A stretch of DNA of 5,424 nucleotides from Phycisphaerae bacterium. GTDB lineage: Bacteria > Planctomycetota > Phycisphaerae > UBA1845 > Fen-1342. Both the position numbers and the translations under genes were made by a program. The stretch covers positions 1 to 5,424 of the forward strand of contig JAGVEP010000441.1 in assembly GCA_020058145.1 (NCBI GenBank), in the 5' to 3' direction. The notes beneath the pieces were generated by a model. It did no database searches and was not told where the DNA came from. It worked only from the letters and a program-made list of their open reading frames with translations. Of the stretch, positions 1-5,384 are shown piece after piece. Positions within the stretch are counted from its first letter, which is position 1. Each line of letters starts with the position of its first letter.

Positions 1-106
1 ATTGGCACGTCGGGTACTGCGCTTCGTATGGGCCTTGCCCGCCGAGCGCGAGCACAAACGCGTTGATGTCCTCAAAATCCACGACGCCGTCGCAATTGAG
101 GTCGCC
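1..106 (-). repeat. Dockerin cassette copy A (partner at 1598-1703)
   Basis: Direct repeat of 1598-1703, identical at 103 of 106 bases. The mismatches are at 9, 95 and 98. Only the one at 9 changes the protein (Thr for Met); the other two are synonymous in Leu-Asn. The similarity stops sharply at 107, where the RCC1 repeat joins the dockerin. Copy A may extend beyond the left window edge. Confidence 0.92.
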
Positions 107-1228
107 ATAAAAGGCCTTCAGGCCTAGGCTGTGGCTGTAACTTCCCACAATGGCGACGAAGCCGCTGTTCGGTGCCGGGATGTTAAACTGGCCGGAGTCA
201 TTCCATCCCCACGGCACGAGCGACCCGTCGGCCTTCAGGCCCAAGCTGCGTCCCCCGCCCGCCGCGACGGCGACGAAGCCGGTGTTGGGCGCCGGGACGT
301 TACATTGGCCGTAGTCGTTAACTCCCCACGCCACAATCGAGCCGTCGGCCTTCAGGCCCAGGCTGTGGGTGTTGCCTGCCGCGACGGCGACGAAGCCGCT
401 GTTCGGCGCCGGCGGGTCGCCGGGATACCCGTAGCCTCCCCATGCCACAATCGAGGCGTCGGCCTTCAGACCCAGGCTGTGGCGGTGGCCCGCCGCGACG
501 GCGATGAAGCCGCTGTTGGGCGCCGGGACGTTGCATTGGCCGGAGTCGTTGTCTCCCCACGCCACGATCGCGCCGTCGGCCTTCAGGCCCAGGCTGTGGC
601 CAGCGAAATAGTCCCCGCCCGCCGCGACGGCGACGAAGCCGCTGTTGGGCGCCGGGACGTTGCATTGGCCGTAGTAGTTCCATCCCCAGGCCACGATCGA
701 GCCGTCGGCCTTCAGGCCCAGGCTGTGCCCGTAACCTCCCGCAACGGCGACGAAGCCGCTGTTGGGCGCTGGGACGTTGCATTGGCCGTAGTTGTTTCGT
801 CCCCACGCCACGAGCGAGCCGTCGGCCTTCAGACCCAGGCTGTGCCAGTAGCCCGCCGCGACGGCGACGAAGCCGCTGTTGGGCGCCGGTGTTTGCTCCA
901 TGTTTCCCCAAGCCACGATCGAGCCGTCGGCCTTCAGGCCCAGGCTGTGGCTTTCGCCCCCTGCGACGGCGACGAAGCCACTGTTGGGTGCGGGAACGTC
1001 GCATTGGCCGCCCCAGTTAGCTCCCCACGCTACGATCGACCCATCGGCCTTAAGCCCCAGGCTGTGGCGGTAGCCCCCGGCGATGGCTGCTAGACCGGCG
1101 TCAAACTCCGGACCAAGTACCTGAGCCCCCCAACCGACGATCGACCCCGCATCTTGCCCGGTCGCGATACCGGTGACCAGAAGTCCCATCGCCGCCGCAC
1201 AGCCCGCGATCCGCATTTTCGTTTTCAT
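1..1228 (-). CDS. Secreted RCC1-repeat (beta-propeller) protein with C-terminal dockerin-like domain, 3' end cut by window edge
   Basis: Reading the minus strand from the ATG at 1226-1228 gives 409 uninterrupted codons plus one base, so the gene continues beyond position 1. Residues 1-25 form a Sec-type signal peptide (MKTKMRIAG, then a hydrophobic run, likely cleaved near ATG-QD). Residues 45-372 hold eight full repeats and a partial ninth of about 39 residues, with the core HSLGLKADGSIVAWG followed by YGQCNVPAPNS. This is the RCC1/BNR-like propeller signature; bacterial members are usually exported and their ligands are mostly unknown. A first dockerin-type EF-hand loop follows at about 376-387 (D-x-N-x-D-G-x-x-D-x-x-D). 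By comparison with the next gene about 26 residues are missing, giving roughly 435 in total. The start is fixed by a strong GAGGAGG site. The family call is firm; the biological role is unknown, with surface binding or adhesion a guess from domain type. Confidence 0.88.
   Translation of the reverse strand, partial: MKTKMRIAGCAAAMGLLVTGIATGQDAGSIVGWGAQVLGPEFDAGLAAIAGGYRHSLGLKADGSIVAWGANWGGQCDVPAPNSGFVAVAGGESHSLGLKADGSIVAWGNMEQTPAPNSGFVAVAAGYWHSLGLKADGSLVAWGRNNYGQCNVPAPNSGFVAVAGGYGHSLGLKADGSIVAWGWNYYGQCNVPAPNSGFVAVAAGGDYFAGHSLGLKADGAIVAWGDNDSGQCNVPAPNSGFIAVAAGHRHSLGLKADASIVAWGGYGYPGDPPAPNSGFVAVAAGNTHSLGLKADGSIVAWGVNDYGQCNVPAPNTGFVAVAAGGGRSLGLKADGSLVPWGWNDSGQFNIPAPNSGFVAIVGSYSHSLGLKAFYGDLNCDGVVDFEDINAFVLALGGQGPYEAQYPTCQ
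113..1096 (-). repeat. Coding tandem repeat array, 117-bp basic unit (RCC1 repeats)
   Basis: The Asp-Gly codon pair of each unit starts on the plus strand at 1040, 923, 818, 701, 572, 455, 341 and 224 (the pair is altered in some copies). Spacings are 117, 105, 117, 129, 117, 114 and 117 bp. Every deviation is a multiple of 3, so the frame is kept: unit 2 is 4 residues short, unit 5 has a 4-residue insertion and unit 6 is 1 residue short. The ninth copy stops after GLKA, where the dockerin sequence begins. DNA identity among copies is high, especially over the GLKADGS segment, which suggests recent expansion or homogenisation. The periodicity and GC richness also keep other frames and the opposite strand open over this stretch. 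Confidence 0.9.
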
Positions 1229-1238
1229 GGCGCCCGTT

Positions 1239-1245
1239 CCTCCTC
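1239..1245 (-). promoter_or_regulatory. Shine-Dalgarno site of the RCC1-repeat gene
   Basis: The minus strand reads GAGGAGG, 10 nt before the ATG at 1228. It decides the start codon and supports the short signal-peptide N-terminus. Confidence 0.75.
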
Positions 1246-1324
1246 AAGAACGTGACTCGGCCGACGTCGCCGCCGGCGCGCAGTTCCCCGTGGGGCTCGG
1301 TTCAGGTCTCCCACGTTACCTTTC

Positions 1325-1353
1325 AGGATACCCATCGCCGCCGGGTGATTCAA
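1325..1353 (-). promoter_or_regulatory. Candidate sigma70-like promoter of the RCC1-repeat gene
   Basis: On the minus strand TTGAAT (1348-1353) and TATCCT (1325-1330) are separated by exactly 17 bp. Each box matches its consensus at 4 of 6 positions. Transcription would begin about 90 nt before the start codon. The boxes are weak and planctomycete promoters are poorly defined, so this is only a candidate. Confidence 0.25.
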
Positions 1354-1410
1354 GAACGCAACGGCGGCCTCCAGGGCCTTTCAATTCTGCCGCAGCGTCA
1401 GCCTCCGGCG

Positions 1411-1422
1411 ACCGACGTCGGT
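1411..1422. repeat. 12-bp perfect palindrome
   Basis: ACCGACGTCGGT is its own reverse complement. It lies 18 bp to the left of the hairpin array in the intergenic region, and could be a protein-binding site or a fragment of the same repeat family. A palindrome of this size can arise by chance in GC-rich DNA. Confidence 0.4.
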
Positions 1423-1440
1423 GAGCGTGTGGCCTTCCAC

Positions 1441-1518
1441 GGCCGACACAGGGGTCGGCCGCTACATGCCGGCCGGTACAGAGCCCGGCCGCTACGTGCC
1501 GGCGGGCAGAGCCCGCCC
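1441..1518. repeat. Array of three GC-rich hairpins with a 30-bp period, abutting the stop codon of the upstream gene
   Basis: Unit 1 (1441-1460) pairs GGCCGAC with GTCGGCC. Unit 2 (1471-1490) pairs GGCCGG with CCGGCC. Unit 3 (1501-1517) pairs GGCGGGC with GCCCGCC. The spacers GCTACATGCC (1461-1470) and GCTACGTGCC (1491-1500) are 9/10 identical. Stem bases differ between units but pairing is kept. The stop codon TAG at 1520-1518 directly adjoins unit 3, so in the mRNA of the upstream gene these hairpins form the start of the 3' UTR. No U-run follows, so it is not a classical intrinsic terminator. It may still protect the 3' end, slow polymerase or be a REP-like intergenic element. Confidence 0.65.
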
Positions 1519-3362
1519 TACCCGCCCAGCAGCGCCACAAACGCGTTGATGTCATCGAAATTCACGCTACCGTCGCCATTGCAATCGGCGTTGAGCCATT
1601 GGCACATCGGGTACTGCGCTTCGTATGGGCCTTGCCCGCCGAGCGCGAGCACAAACGCGTTGATGTCCTCAAAATCCACGACGCCGTCGCAGTTCAGGTC
1701 GCCGAGCTGCGTAGGCGGTGCGCACGCGTCCAGCGCGATCCAGGCCGCGTCAGCCAGGAGCGTGCCGTCGTGCGCGCCGGTCTGGTCGCCGGCCGACGTG
1801 CCATGGCCCTCGTCCAGCCGCCAACACGCGACCAGATCCGGGCTGCTACTTACGTGGACCGTCATGTTGGCGCTAATCTCCGACCCGCTGCGCACGACGT
1901 TCCAAATGCGGGCCTCGTCGATTTCGCCTGGAAAGACCCGGATGAGTGGATCGCCGAGGTTGTCCGGCAGGCCGGCCCCGATCAGTAGGTCGCCGGTCCC
2001 CTGGTACGGCCCGTCGCTGGGTGGCGTCGTCCATTCGCCCGCGACCGGTTGCCCATTGATGTACAGCCGGATGTTCTCGCCGGCGCCGAAAACGTGTGTC
2101 ACGGCAACGTGCGACCACTGTCCCAGCGCGACGGCTGCGGTGCTGGTGGCGTACATAAACCACGTCGTATTGGCGGCGTCGCGGTAATAGAACTGGAGTT
2201 TCCCGACCTCATCGACGCGGAACGAGTAGTTGGTGAGGCCATCCGCATCCTTGGCTAAGATCATGCGCACGTCGTCGAAAAAGTCCGGCCGGACCCACGC
2301 CTCGAGCGTAAGCGCCTGACCGGCCGCGAACGACAGCGCGGGCGCGTGCGGCACCTGCACGGCGCCAGCGACGCCATCGAAGTGCAGCGCGTGGCCCGCG
2401 AGCGGACCCAGGTCCTCACACGGCGAGTTTTCACCGTGAAACGTGCCCGCCAGTGCCGTGCAGTGCGCCGCCAGCATCTCCTGACACAGTCCCTGCTCCG
2501 GCGCTAAGCAGCACGCACCCGGTTGCGGACACTGGACCGCGGCGCAATCGACCAGTCCCTGCTGCAAGCCTCCCGCGAGGACGCAACCCGCGGCGCTCAG
2601 CATCGCGCAGCCGCCCGAGGGCAGGCAACACGCGCCGGCTTCACCCAAGGCGCCGAACGGCCACACCGCCTTGGCCGCCTGATACACTTCCGCCGGCCCC
2701 AGTGGCTCCGGCATTTGTGCCCAGGCGATGATCCGCAGGTTTTCCACGTTCGCGTCGCCGGGCAGCTCGATGATCCGCGCCTCGAAACGCGACTCGCCCG
2801 GCGCCAGCGTGAAGTCCGCCGTATCCGTCGCCGTCCGGAATCCGTTACGCGAATAGCTGGGGTAGGCGGGGTAATAGTCCTCCACCAGTACCGCGTACGT
2901 CCGCACAGCGAGCGGCTCGGGCGCCGACGGCTCCAACGACGTGCGCAATTGCACTTCGTAGGTGTGTCCCTCGATCAGCGCGGCCCCCACCTCCATGACG
3001 ACGGGGGTCGTCACCTGCTGGCGGGCCAGGAACAGGCTTTCGTACGTTTCGATCGGCCAAGTTTCGACCAGGCCGTCGTGCATGAACCAGGGGACATAGA
3101 TCACCTGATAGTAGTTCGCCCGCGCGAGACCCCAGGGCGTCTCGTTGTCGATGAAGTGATGCTCAATTACCGCGAAGCTGTTCGGATAGGCATCGATCAA
3201 ACTGCCGACGACCGGACCGGCCGCTGTGCAGGCGCTTCAGCCCAACCGGGTAAAATACTCACCGAGCACCATCCGCTCGGCACCGTTTGAGTAGCCCGCC
3301 ACGGCCCACACCGCCACCACGCCGACCCACCGGCGACCCGTTGCTGCGTGCCATCCGCTCAT
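1518..3362 (-). CDS. Secreted thioredoxin-like (Omp28-type) / LamG / dockerin protein with an in-frame TGA at the UxxC position: candidate selenoprotein
   Basis: The ATG at 3360-3362 is 7 nt from a perfect AGGAGG. Reading through one TGA at codon 42 gives 614 codons ending in TAG. Residues 1-28 are a signal peptide with a basic GRR and the hydrophobic run VGVVAVWAVAG. Residues 29-235 resemble Omp28-like thioredoxin-fold proteins: VLGEYFTRLG-[TGA]-SAC, then GPVVGSLIDAYPNSFAVIEH and VPWFMHDG, whose Pro91 fits the cis-Pro loop facing the redox motif. Two Cys-rich repeats (about 243-281 and 282-318) begin GACCLPSGGC and GACCLAPEQGLC. A LamG-like jelly roll spans about 322-545 (LTLEAWVRP, QWSHVAV, LYINGQ, GEIDEARIWN). 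Two dockerin-type EF-hand loops lie at about 555-566 and 593-604. The protein should act outside the cytoplasm. If TGA is Sec the redox motif is U42-S-A-C45; otherwise the gene is disrupted, giving a 41-residue peptide and a 572-codon open remainder with no other stop. That intact remainder argues against old decay. Domain calls are firm; Sec is an inference. Confidence 0.82.
1598..1703 (-). repeat. Dockerin cassette copy B (partner at 1-106)
   Basis: Matches window positions 1-106 at 103/106 bases. It encodes the first EF-hand loop, the linker QGPYEAQYPMCQ and the first base of the following Trp codon. The upstream protein sequences (LamG here, RCC1 repeats there) are unrelated, so the cassette moved or was homogenised as a unit. 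Confidence 0.92.
3202..3231 (-). promoter_or_regulatory. SECIS-like stem-loop just after the in-frame TGA (candidate)
   Basis: Two mutually exclusive hairpins can be drawn in the mRNA downstream of the UGA. Fold B pairs GCCG (3221-3218) with CGGC (3207-3204), extendable by G-U and U-G wobbles, around a 10-nt loop GUCCGGUCGU that starts 19 nt after the UGA. Fold A pairs CUGC (3231-3228) with GCAG (3205-3202) and, above a 4-nt bulge, CGGC (3223-3220) with GUCG (3209-3206), with the loop CGGUCCGGUC starting 17 nt after the UGA. Both place a G in the first two loop bases and fall roughly within the spacing known for bacterial SECIS elements; GGUC also occurs in the E. coli fdhF loop. No energy was computed, and GC-rich coding DNA folds easily. 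Confidence 0.35.
3237..3239 (-). other. In-frame TGA, candidate selenocysteine codon (residue 42)
   Basis: The codons around it read GGC TGA AGC GCC TGC, giving G-[TGA]-S-A-C. The frame is coding on both sides: upstream is the SD-preceded signal peptide and VLGEYFTRLG, downstream is GPVVGSLIDAYP and the remaining domains. In Omp28-like thioredoxin-fold proteins the motif after the EFT-type strand is CxxC, so the TGA sits on the first Cys. TGA differs from both Cys codons, TGC and TGT, by one base, so a point mutation or base-call error is the main alternative. No selA, selB, selC or selD gene lies in the window. Confidence 0.6.
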
Positions 3363-3369
3363 GGTCTTG

Positions 3370-3375
3370 CCTCCT
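3370..3375 (-). promoter_or_regulatory. Shine-Dalgarno site of the candidate selenoprotein gene
   Basis: The minus strand reads AGGAGG with 7 nt to the ATG at 3362. This strong site sits ahead of the signal-peptide portion, not ahead of the TTG at 3200, and so argues that translation is meant to start before the TGA. Confidence 0.82.
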
Positions 3376-3404
3376 GCTTGTGGAACAGCCGTTCCGCACC
3401 CCGC

Positions 3405-3410
3405 AGTATA
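3405..3410 (-). promoter_or_regulatory. Candidate -10 box of the candidate selenoprotein gene
   Basis: The minus strand reads TATACT, 5 of 6 matches to TATAAT, and would give a leader of about 35 nt. No good -35 lies at the standard distance: TTGGCA is 25 bp upstream, which is too far. Weak evidence. Confidence 0.3.
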
Positions 3411-3889
3411 ACGGAGATGCAGATGCGTTTCGCCTTGCCAAGGCCGATAACGAACCCTGGTCCGCGCCGCAGTCAACCGCCTTCCAACTCCTCGACCCGA
3501 CGCGGCCAATCGTCTCGGAGCAGTCGCGACAGTGAGCGGTCCGCGAGAATGCGACCGTCCGTCTGGCAGCGCTGGGCCGGTTGACCGGATGTAGCCACGA
3601 CTCTTGCTCCGAACCGGCCTTGGCGCTAGCGCCAGGGCCGATTCGGCTCGCGAACTGGGTAACTTGGGTTAGCGCCCAGCCCACTTCCTCTTTCCAGACG
3701 GCCAACCGCCGTCCTACTTCCGGTGGCTCGGATGGGAAGCATACCGGCGTTCCGTTATAGGTCCATCGCAACTGCGACCGTCGAATCTCATCATATTCCA
3801 TCTCAATGTGGCCTAGTTCTATGTGTCACGCCGGTTATTATAGGACTACGTAACGAAGATTGCTTTACAGTAGCGTCGCGATATTTTTG
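3411..3889. other. Divergent intergenic region without a credible gene
   Basis: This stretch separates the minus-strand secreted-protein genes from the plus-strand SPFH operon. Open frames here have biased, low-information translations, no good ribosome site and no recognisable domain. The right end (about 3790-3900) is clearly richer in A and T than the genes, as expected for a promoter zone. The only strong internal structure is the palindrome at 3615-3640. No tRNA or known riboswitch was recognised by eye. Confidence 0.6.
3615..3640. repeat. 26-bp near-perfect palindrome
   Basis: The inner 14 bp TGGCGCTAGCGCCA (3621-3634) is a perfect palindrome. The flanks CGGCC (3615-3619) and GGCCG (3636-3640) continue it, with one T/G mismatch (3620/3635) that would still pair as U-G in RNA. 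Twelve of 13 base pairs are Watson-Crick. It lies 253 bp upstream of the minus-strand start and 324 bp upstream of the plus-strand start, so it could be an operator for a dimeric regulator or a decayed hairpin repeat. There is no adjacent T-run to suggest a terminator. Confidence 0.6.
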
Positions 3890-3898
3890 TGCTATCAT
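3890..3898 (+). promoter_or_regulatory. Candidate extended -10 promoter of the SPFH operon
   Basis: TGCTATCAT fits the extended -10 pattern TGn-TATAAT with one mismatch, inside an AT-rich stretch. A TTTACA lies at 3864-3869, but 23 bp away is too far for a normal -35; an extended -10 can work without one. The leader to the ATG at 3964 would be about 60 nt. Confidence 0.4.
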
Positions 3899-3910
3899 TG
3901 CTGCGTGCAG

Positions 3911-3930
3911 GCGGAGATTGGCGGAGATCG
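3911..3930 (+). repeat. 10-bp tandem duplication in the SPFH leader
   Basis: GCGGAGATTG is followed directly by GCGGAGATCG, 9/10 identical, between the candidate promoter and the ribosome site. It could be a minor regulatory duplication or chance slippage. Confidence 0.5.
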
Positions 3931-3951
3931 TTGGCGACCGGTGCGTCCTCT

Positions 3952-3957
3952 GAGGAG
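3952..3957 (+). promoter_or_regulatory. Shine-Dalgarno site of the SPFH gene
   Basis: GAGGAG with 6 nt to the ATG at 3964. It selects this start over an in-frame GTG at 3889, which overlaps the candidate promoter and would add 25 unlikely residues ahead of the membrane segment. Confidence 0.75.
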
Positions 3958-3963
3958 CTAAAG

Positions 3964-4866
3964 ATGACGAGTGAATTCGAACGGCGGACGGCGAGCGGGT
4001 GGGGCATGCTGGTGGCGTTGAGCGTGGCGACACTCGCGTACGGGTATCCGGTATTCCGCGTTGTGAACGCGCTGAAGGACGCAGCGCCGGGTGTGATTCC
4101 AACGGCAGCGCTGTGGGGTTTGGCCGGCTGCGTGCTCATGCTCGGAGTACTGATCACGCTGTGGGAGGGGTTTTTCACGCTCCAGCCGAACGAGGCCGCC
4201 GTGCTGCTGCTCTTCGGGGCGTATAAGGGCACGGTGCGCAGCGCCGGGTTTCACTGGGCCAATCCGTTCTATCACAAGACCAAGATCTCGTTGCGAATTC
4301 GCAACTTCAACACCGAGAAGCTGAAGGTGAACGACCAGCGCGGCAACCCGACCGAAATCGCCGCGGTGGTGGTCTGGCGGGTGCAGAACACGGCGCAGGC
4401 CACGTTCGAGGTCGACGACTACAAGAACTATGTACACATTCAGAGCGAGGCCGCCCTGCGGCACCTGGCCAGCCGCTATCCGTACGACACCCAGGTGGAC
4501 GGCGAACTGTCGCTGCGCGGTGCCATGGACGAAGTCTCGCGCGCCTTGCAGCAGGAACTGCAGGAACGGCTCGGCAAGGCCGGCGTGATCGTCGAGGAGG
4601 CGCGGCTCAGCCACCTGGCGTATGCCCCGGAGATCGCCGGTGCGATGCTGCGTCGGCAGCAGGCCGAAGCGATCGTCGCGGCGCGCTTCCGCATCGTCGA
4701 AGGTGCGGTTGGCATGGTCGAGATCGCGCTGGAACGCCTCCAAGAGAAGAAAACGATTCAGCTCGATGACGAGCGCAAAGCGGCGATGGTCAGCAACCTG
4801 CTGGTGGTGCTGTGCGGCGAGCAGGCGGCGCAGCCGGTGGTCAACGCGGGGACGCTGTACTCGTAG
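3964..4866 (+). CDS. SPFH/band-7 (stomatin/prohibitin-like) membrane protein
   Basis: A 300-residue protein. Two hydrophobic segments (about 13-32 and 45-66) form an N-terminal membrane hairpin, and the rest is probably cytoplasmic. The SPFH core starts at about residue 68: EGFFTLQPNEAAVLLLFGAY and GFHWANPFY match the 'V.P.E..V...FG.Y.gt....G..w..Pf' pattern. It continues with the strand motif EIAAVVVWRVQNTAQATFEV and DDYKNYVHIQSEAALRHLASRYPYD. A charged helical part (about 183-275) includes the typical GVIVEEARLSHLAYAPEIAGAMLRRQQAEA and ends before VVNAGTLYS. SPFH proteins oligomerise on membranes and organise microdomains or regulate proteases; the substrate here is unknown. The Arc-like gene starts 29 bp after the stop, so the two are probably co-transcribed. 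The family call is firm; the specific role is not established. Confidence 0.92.
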   Translation: MTSEFERRTASGWGMLVALSVATLAYGYPVFRVVNALKDAAPGVIPTAALWGLAGCVLMLGVLITLWEGFFTLQPNEAAVLLLFGAYKGTVRSAGFHWANPFYHKTKISLRIRNFNTEKLKVNDQRGNPTEIAAVVVWRVQNTAQATFEVDDYKNYVHIQSEAALRHLASRYPYDTQVDGELSLRGAMDEVSRALQQELQERLGKAGVIVEEARLSHLAYAPEIAGAMLRRQQAEAIVAARFRIVEGAVGMVEIALERLQEKKTIQLDDERKAAMVSNLLVVLCGEQAAQPVVNAGTLYS

Positions 4867-4895
4867 ACGCTGAATGCTGAGGGCTGAGCGTTCCC

Positions 4896-5321
4896 ATGGC
4901 TGAGAAGAAGAAGGCCATTCTGCTGCGGATTCCCGCGGATCTGGCCGACGCGCTGCAGCGTTGGTCGGCGGAAGAGCTGCGCAGTGTGAATTCGCAGATT
5001 GAATTTCTGCTGCGGGAGGCGGTACGGAAGCGGAGCGGCGGGCGCAGTCCGGCTGGGGTATCGGAATCCGCCGCGGCGGTGGTGTTTGCCGACGTTTATC
5101 CGTTCGTGCAGCAGGTGATCGGGGAGCTGCGTACGCTCGGGCTCACGGATTGGGCGCAGCGTGTGGAACGGGCGTTGTCGTTCAGCGGGACACCGGGGGA
5201 GATGCTGCTGAACCTGCGAGCGACGCTGGGAGAGCTGAAGGGCGCGGCGGTGATTCTGCCGGACGACTTGGACCGGACGGTGGGCGGGATCGTGCGCGTG
5301 TTGGCGCGGGGGGAGGATTAG
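4896..5321 (+). CDS. Arc-like ribbon-helix-helix DNA-binding protein with unknown C-terminal domain
   Basis: A 141-residue protein. Residues 6-12 (KAILLRI) would form the DNA-contacting beta strand, followed by helix A (about 14-27) and helix B (about 30-45). The turn RSVNSQIEFLLREAV closely resembles RSVNSEI in phage P22 Arc repressor, which defines the fold. Such proteins bind operators as dimers or tetramers. After a flexible Ser/Gly/Arg linker (46-57), residues about 60-141 form a probably helical domain that I do not recognise (ADVYPFVQQVIGELRTLGL, PGEMLLNLRATLGELKGAAV). The ribosome site is weak (GAGGG at 4879-4883, 12 nt from the ATG), and 29 bp separate it from the SPFH stop, suggesting an operon. 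I recall SPFH genes followed by Arc-like genes in other bacteria, so the pair may be a functional unit. Autoregulation is an inference; no toxin gene is visible. Confidence 0.85.
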   Translation: MAEKKKAILLRIPADLADALQRWSAEELRSVNSQIEFLLREAVRKRSGGRSPAGVSESAAAVVFADVYPFVQQVIGELRTLGLTDWAQRVERALSFSGTPGEMLLNLRATLGELKGAAVILPDDLDRTVGGIVRVLARGED

Positions 5322-5330
5322 AGCGGGTTG

Positions 5331-5362
5331 TTCACCACAGAGACGCAGAGATCGCAGAGAGG
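5331..5362. repeat. Short 9-bp-period intergenic repeat (CACAGAGACGCAGAG type)
   Basis: CGCAGAG occurs at 5344-5350 and 5353-5359, preceded by CCACAGAGA in the same 9-bp phase. From memory, CACAGAG-type intergenic repeats are widespread in planctomycete and other environmental genomes, usually after genes. It begins 9 bp after the stop of the Arc-like gene. No terminator hairpin was found here. Confidence 0.5.
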
Positions 5363-5384
5363 AGCAAGAAAAGCCAGACTGAGT

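Noticed and set aside
131..1093. Long plus-strand frame (320 codons) and a 228-codon minus-strand frame (318-1004) over the RCC1 gene
   Set aside because: Both are shadows of the tandem repeat: the period is a multiple of 3 and the DNA is GC-rich, so several frames stay open. Only the minus-strand frame from 1228 has a signal peptide, a strong SD and recognisable RCC1 and dockerin motifs.
1501..1520. Hairpin after the gene 2 stop as a rho-independent terminator
   Set aside because: The stem is strong but no U-run follows on the minus strand, and two more hairpins of the same period follow, which fits a repeat element better.
1518..3200. Gene 2 starting at TTG 3200 as an independent 560-residue protein
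   Set aside because: There is no SD before it, it would lack a signal peptide although all its domains are exported types, and it would lose half of the redox motif. The same frame upstream has a perfect SD, ATG and signal peptide.
3237..3239. General reassignment of UGA (for example to Trp or Gly)
   Set aside because: Only one in-frame TGA occurs in about 1,460 codons, while Trp is always TGG and Gly uses normal codons throughout.
3515..3612. 8-bp inverted repeat TCGGAGCA / TGCTCCGA at 3515-3522 and 3605-3612
   Set aside because: The 82-bp separation and short length make chance likely, and no further structure supports it.
3259..3801. Minus-strand 180-codon frame in the intergenic region
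   Set aside because: It overlaps the signal-peptide part of gene 2 in another frame, is rich in Arg/Ser/Gly without a domain, and has no ribosome site.
3723..3953. Plus-strand 76-codon frame before the SPFH gene
   Set aside because: It covers the AT-rich promoter zone, has no convincing SD or homology and ends just before the real start of the SPFH gene.
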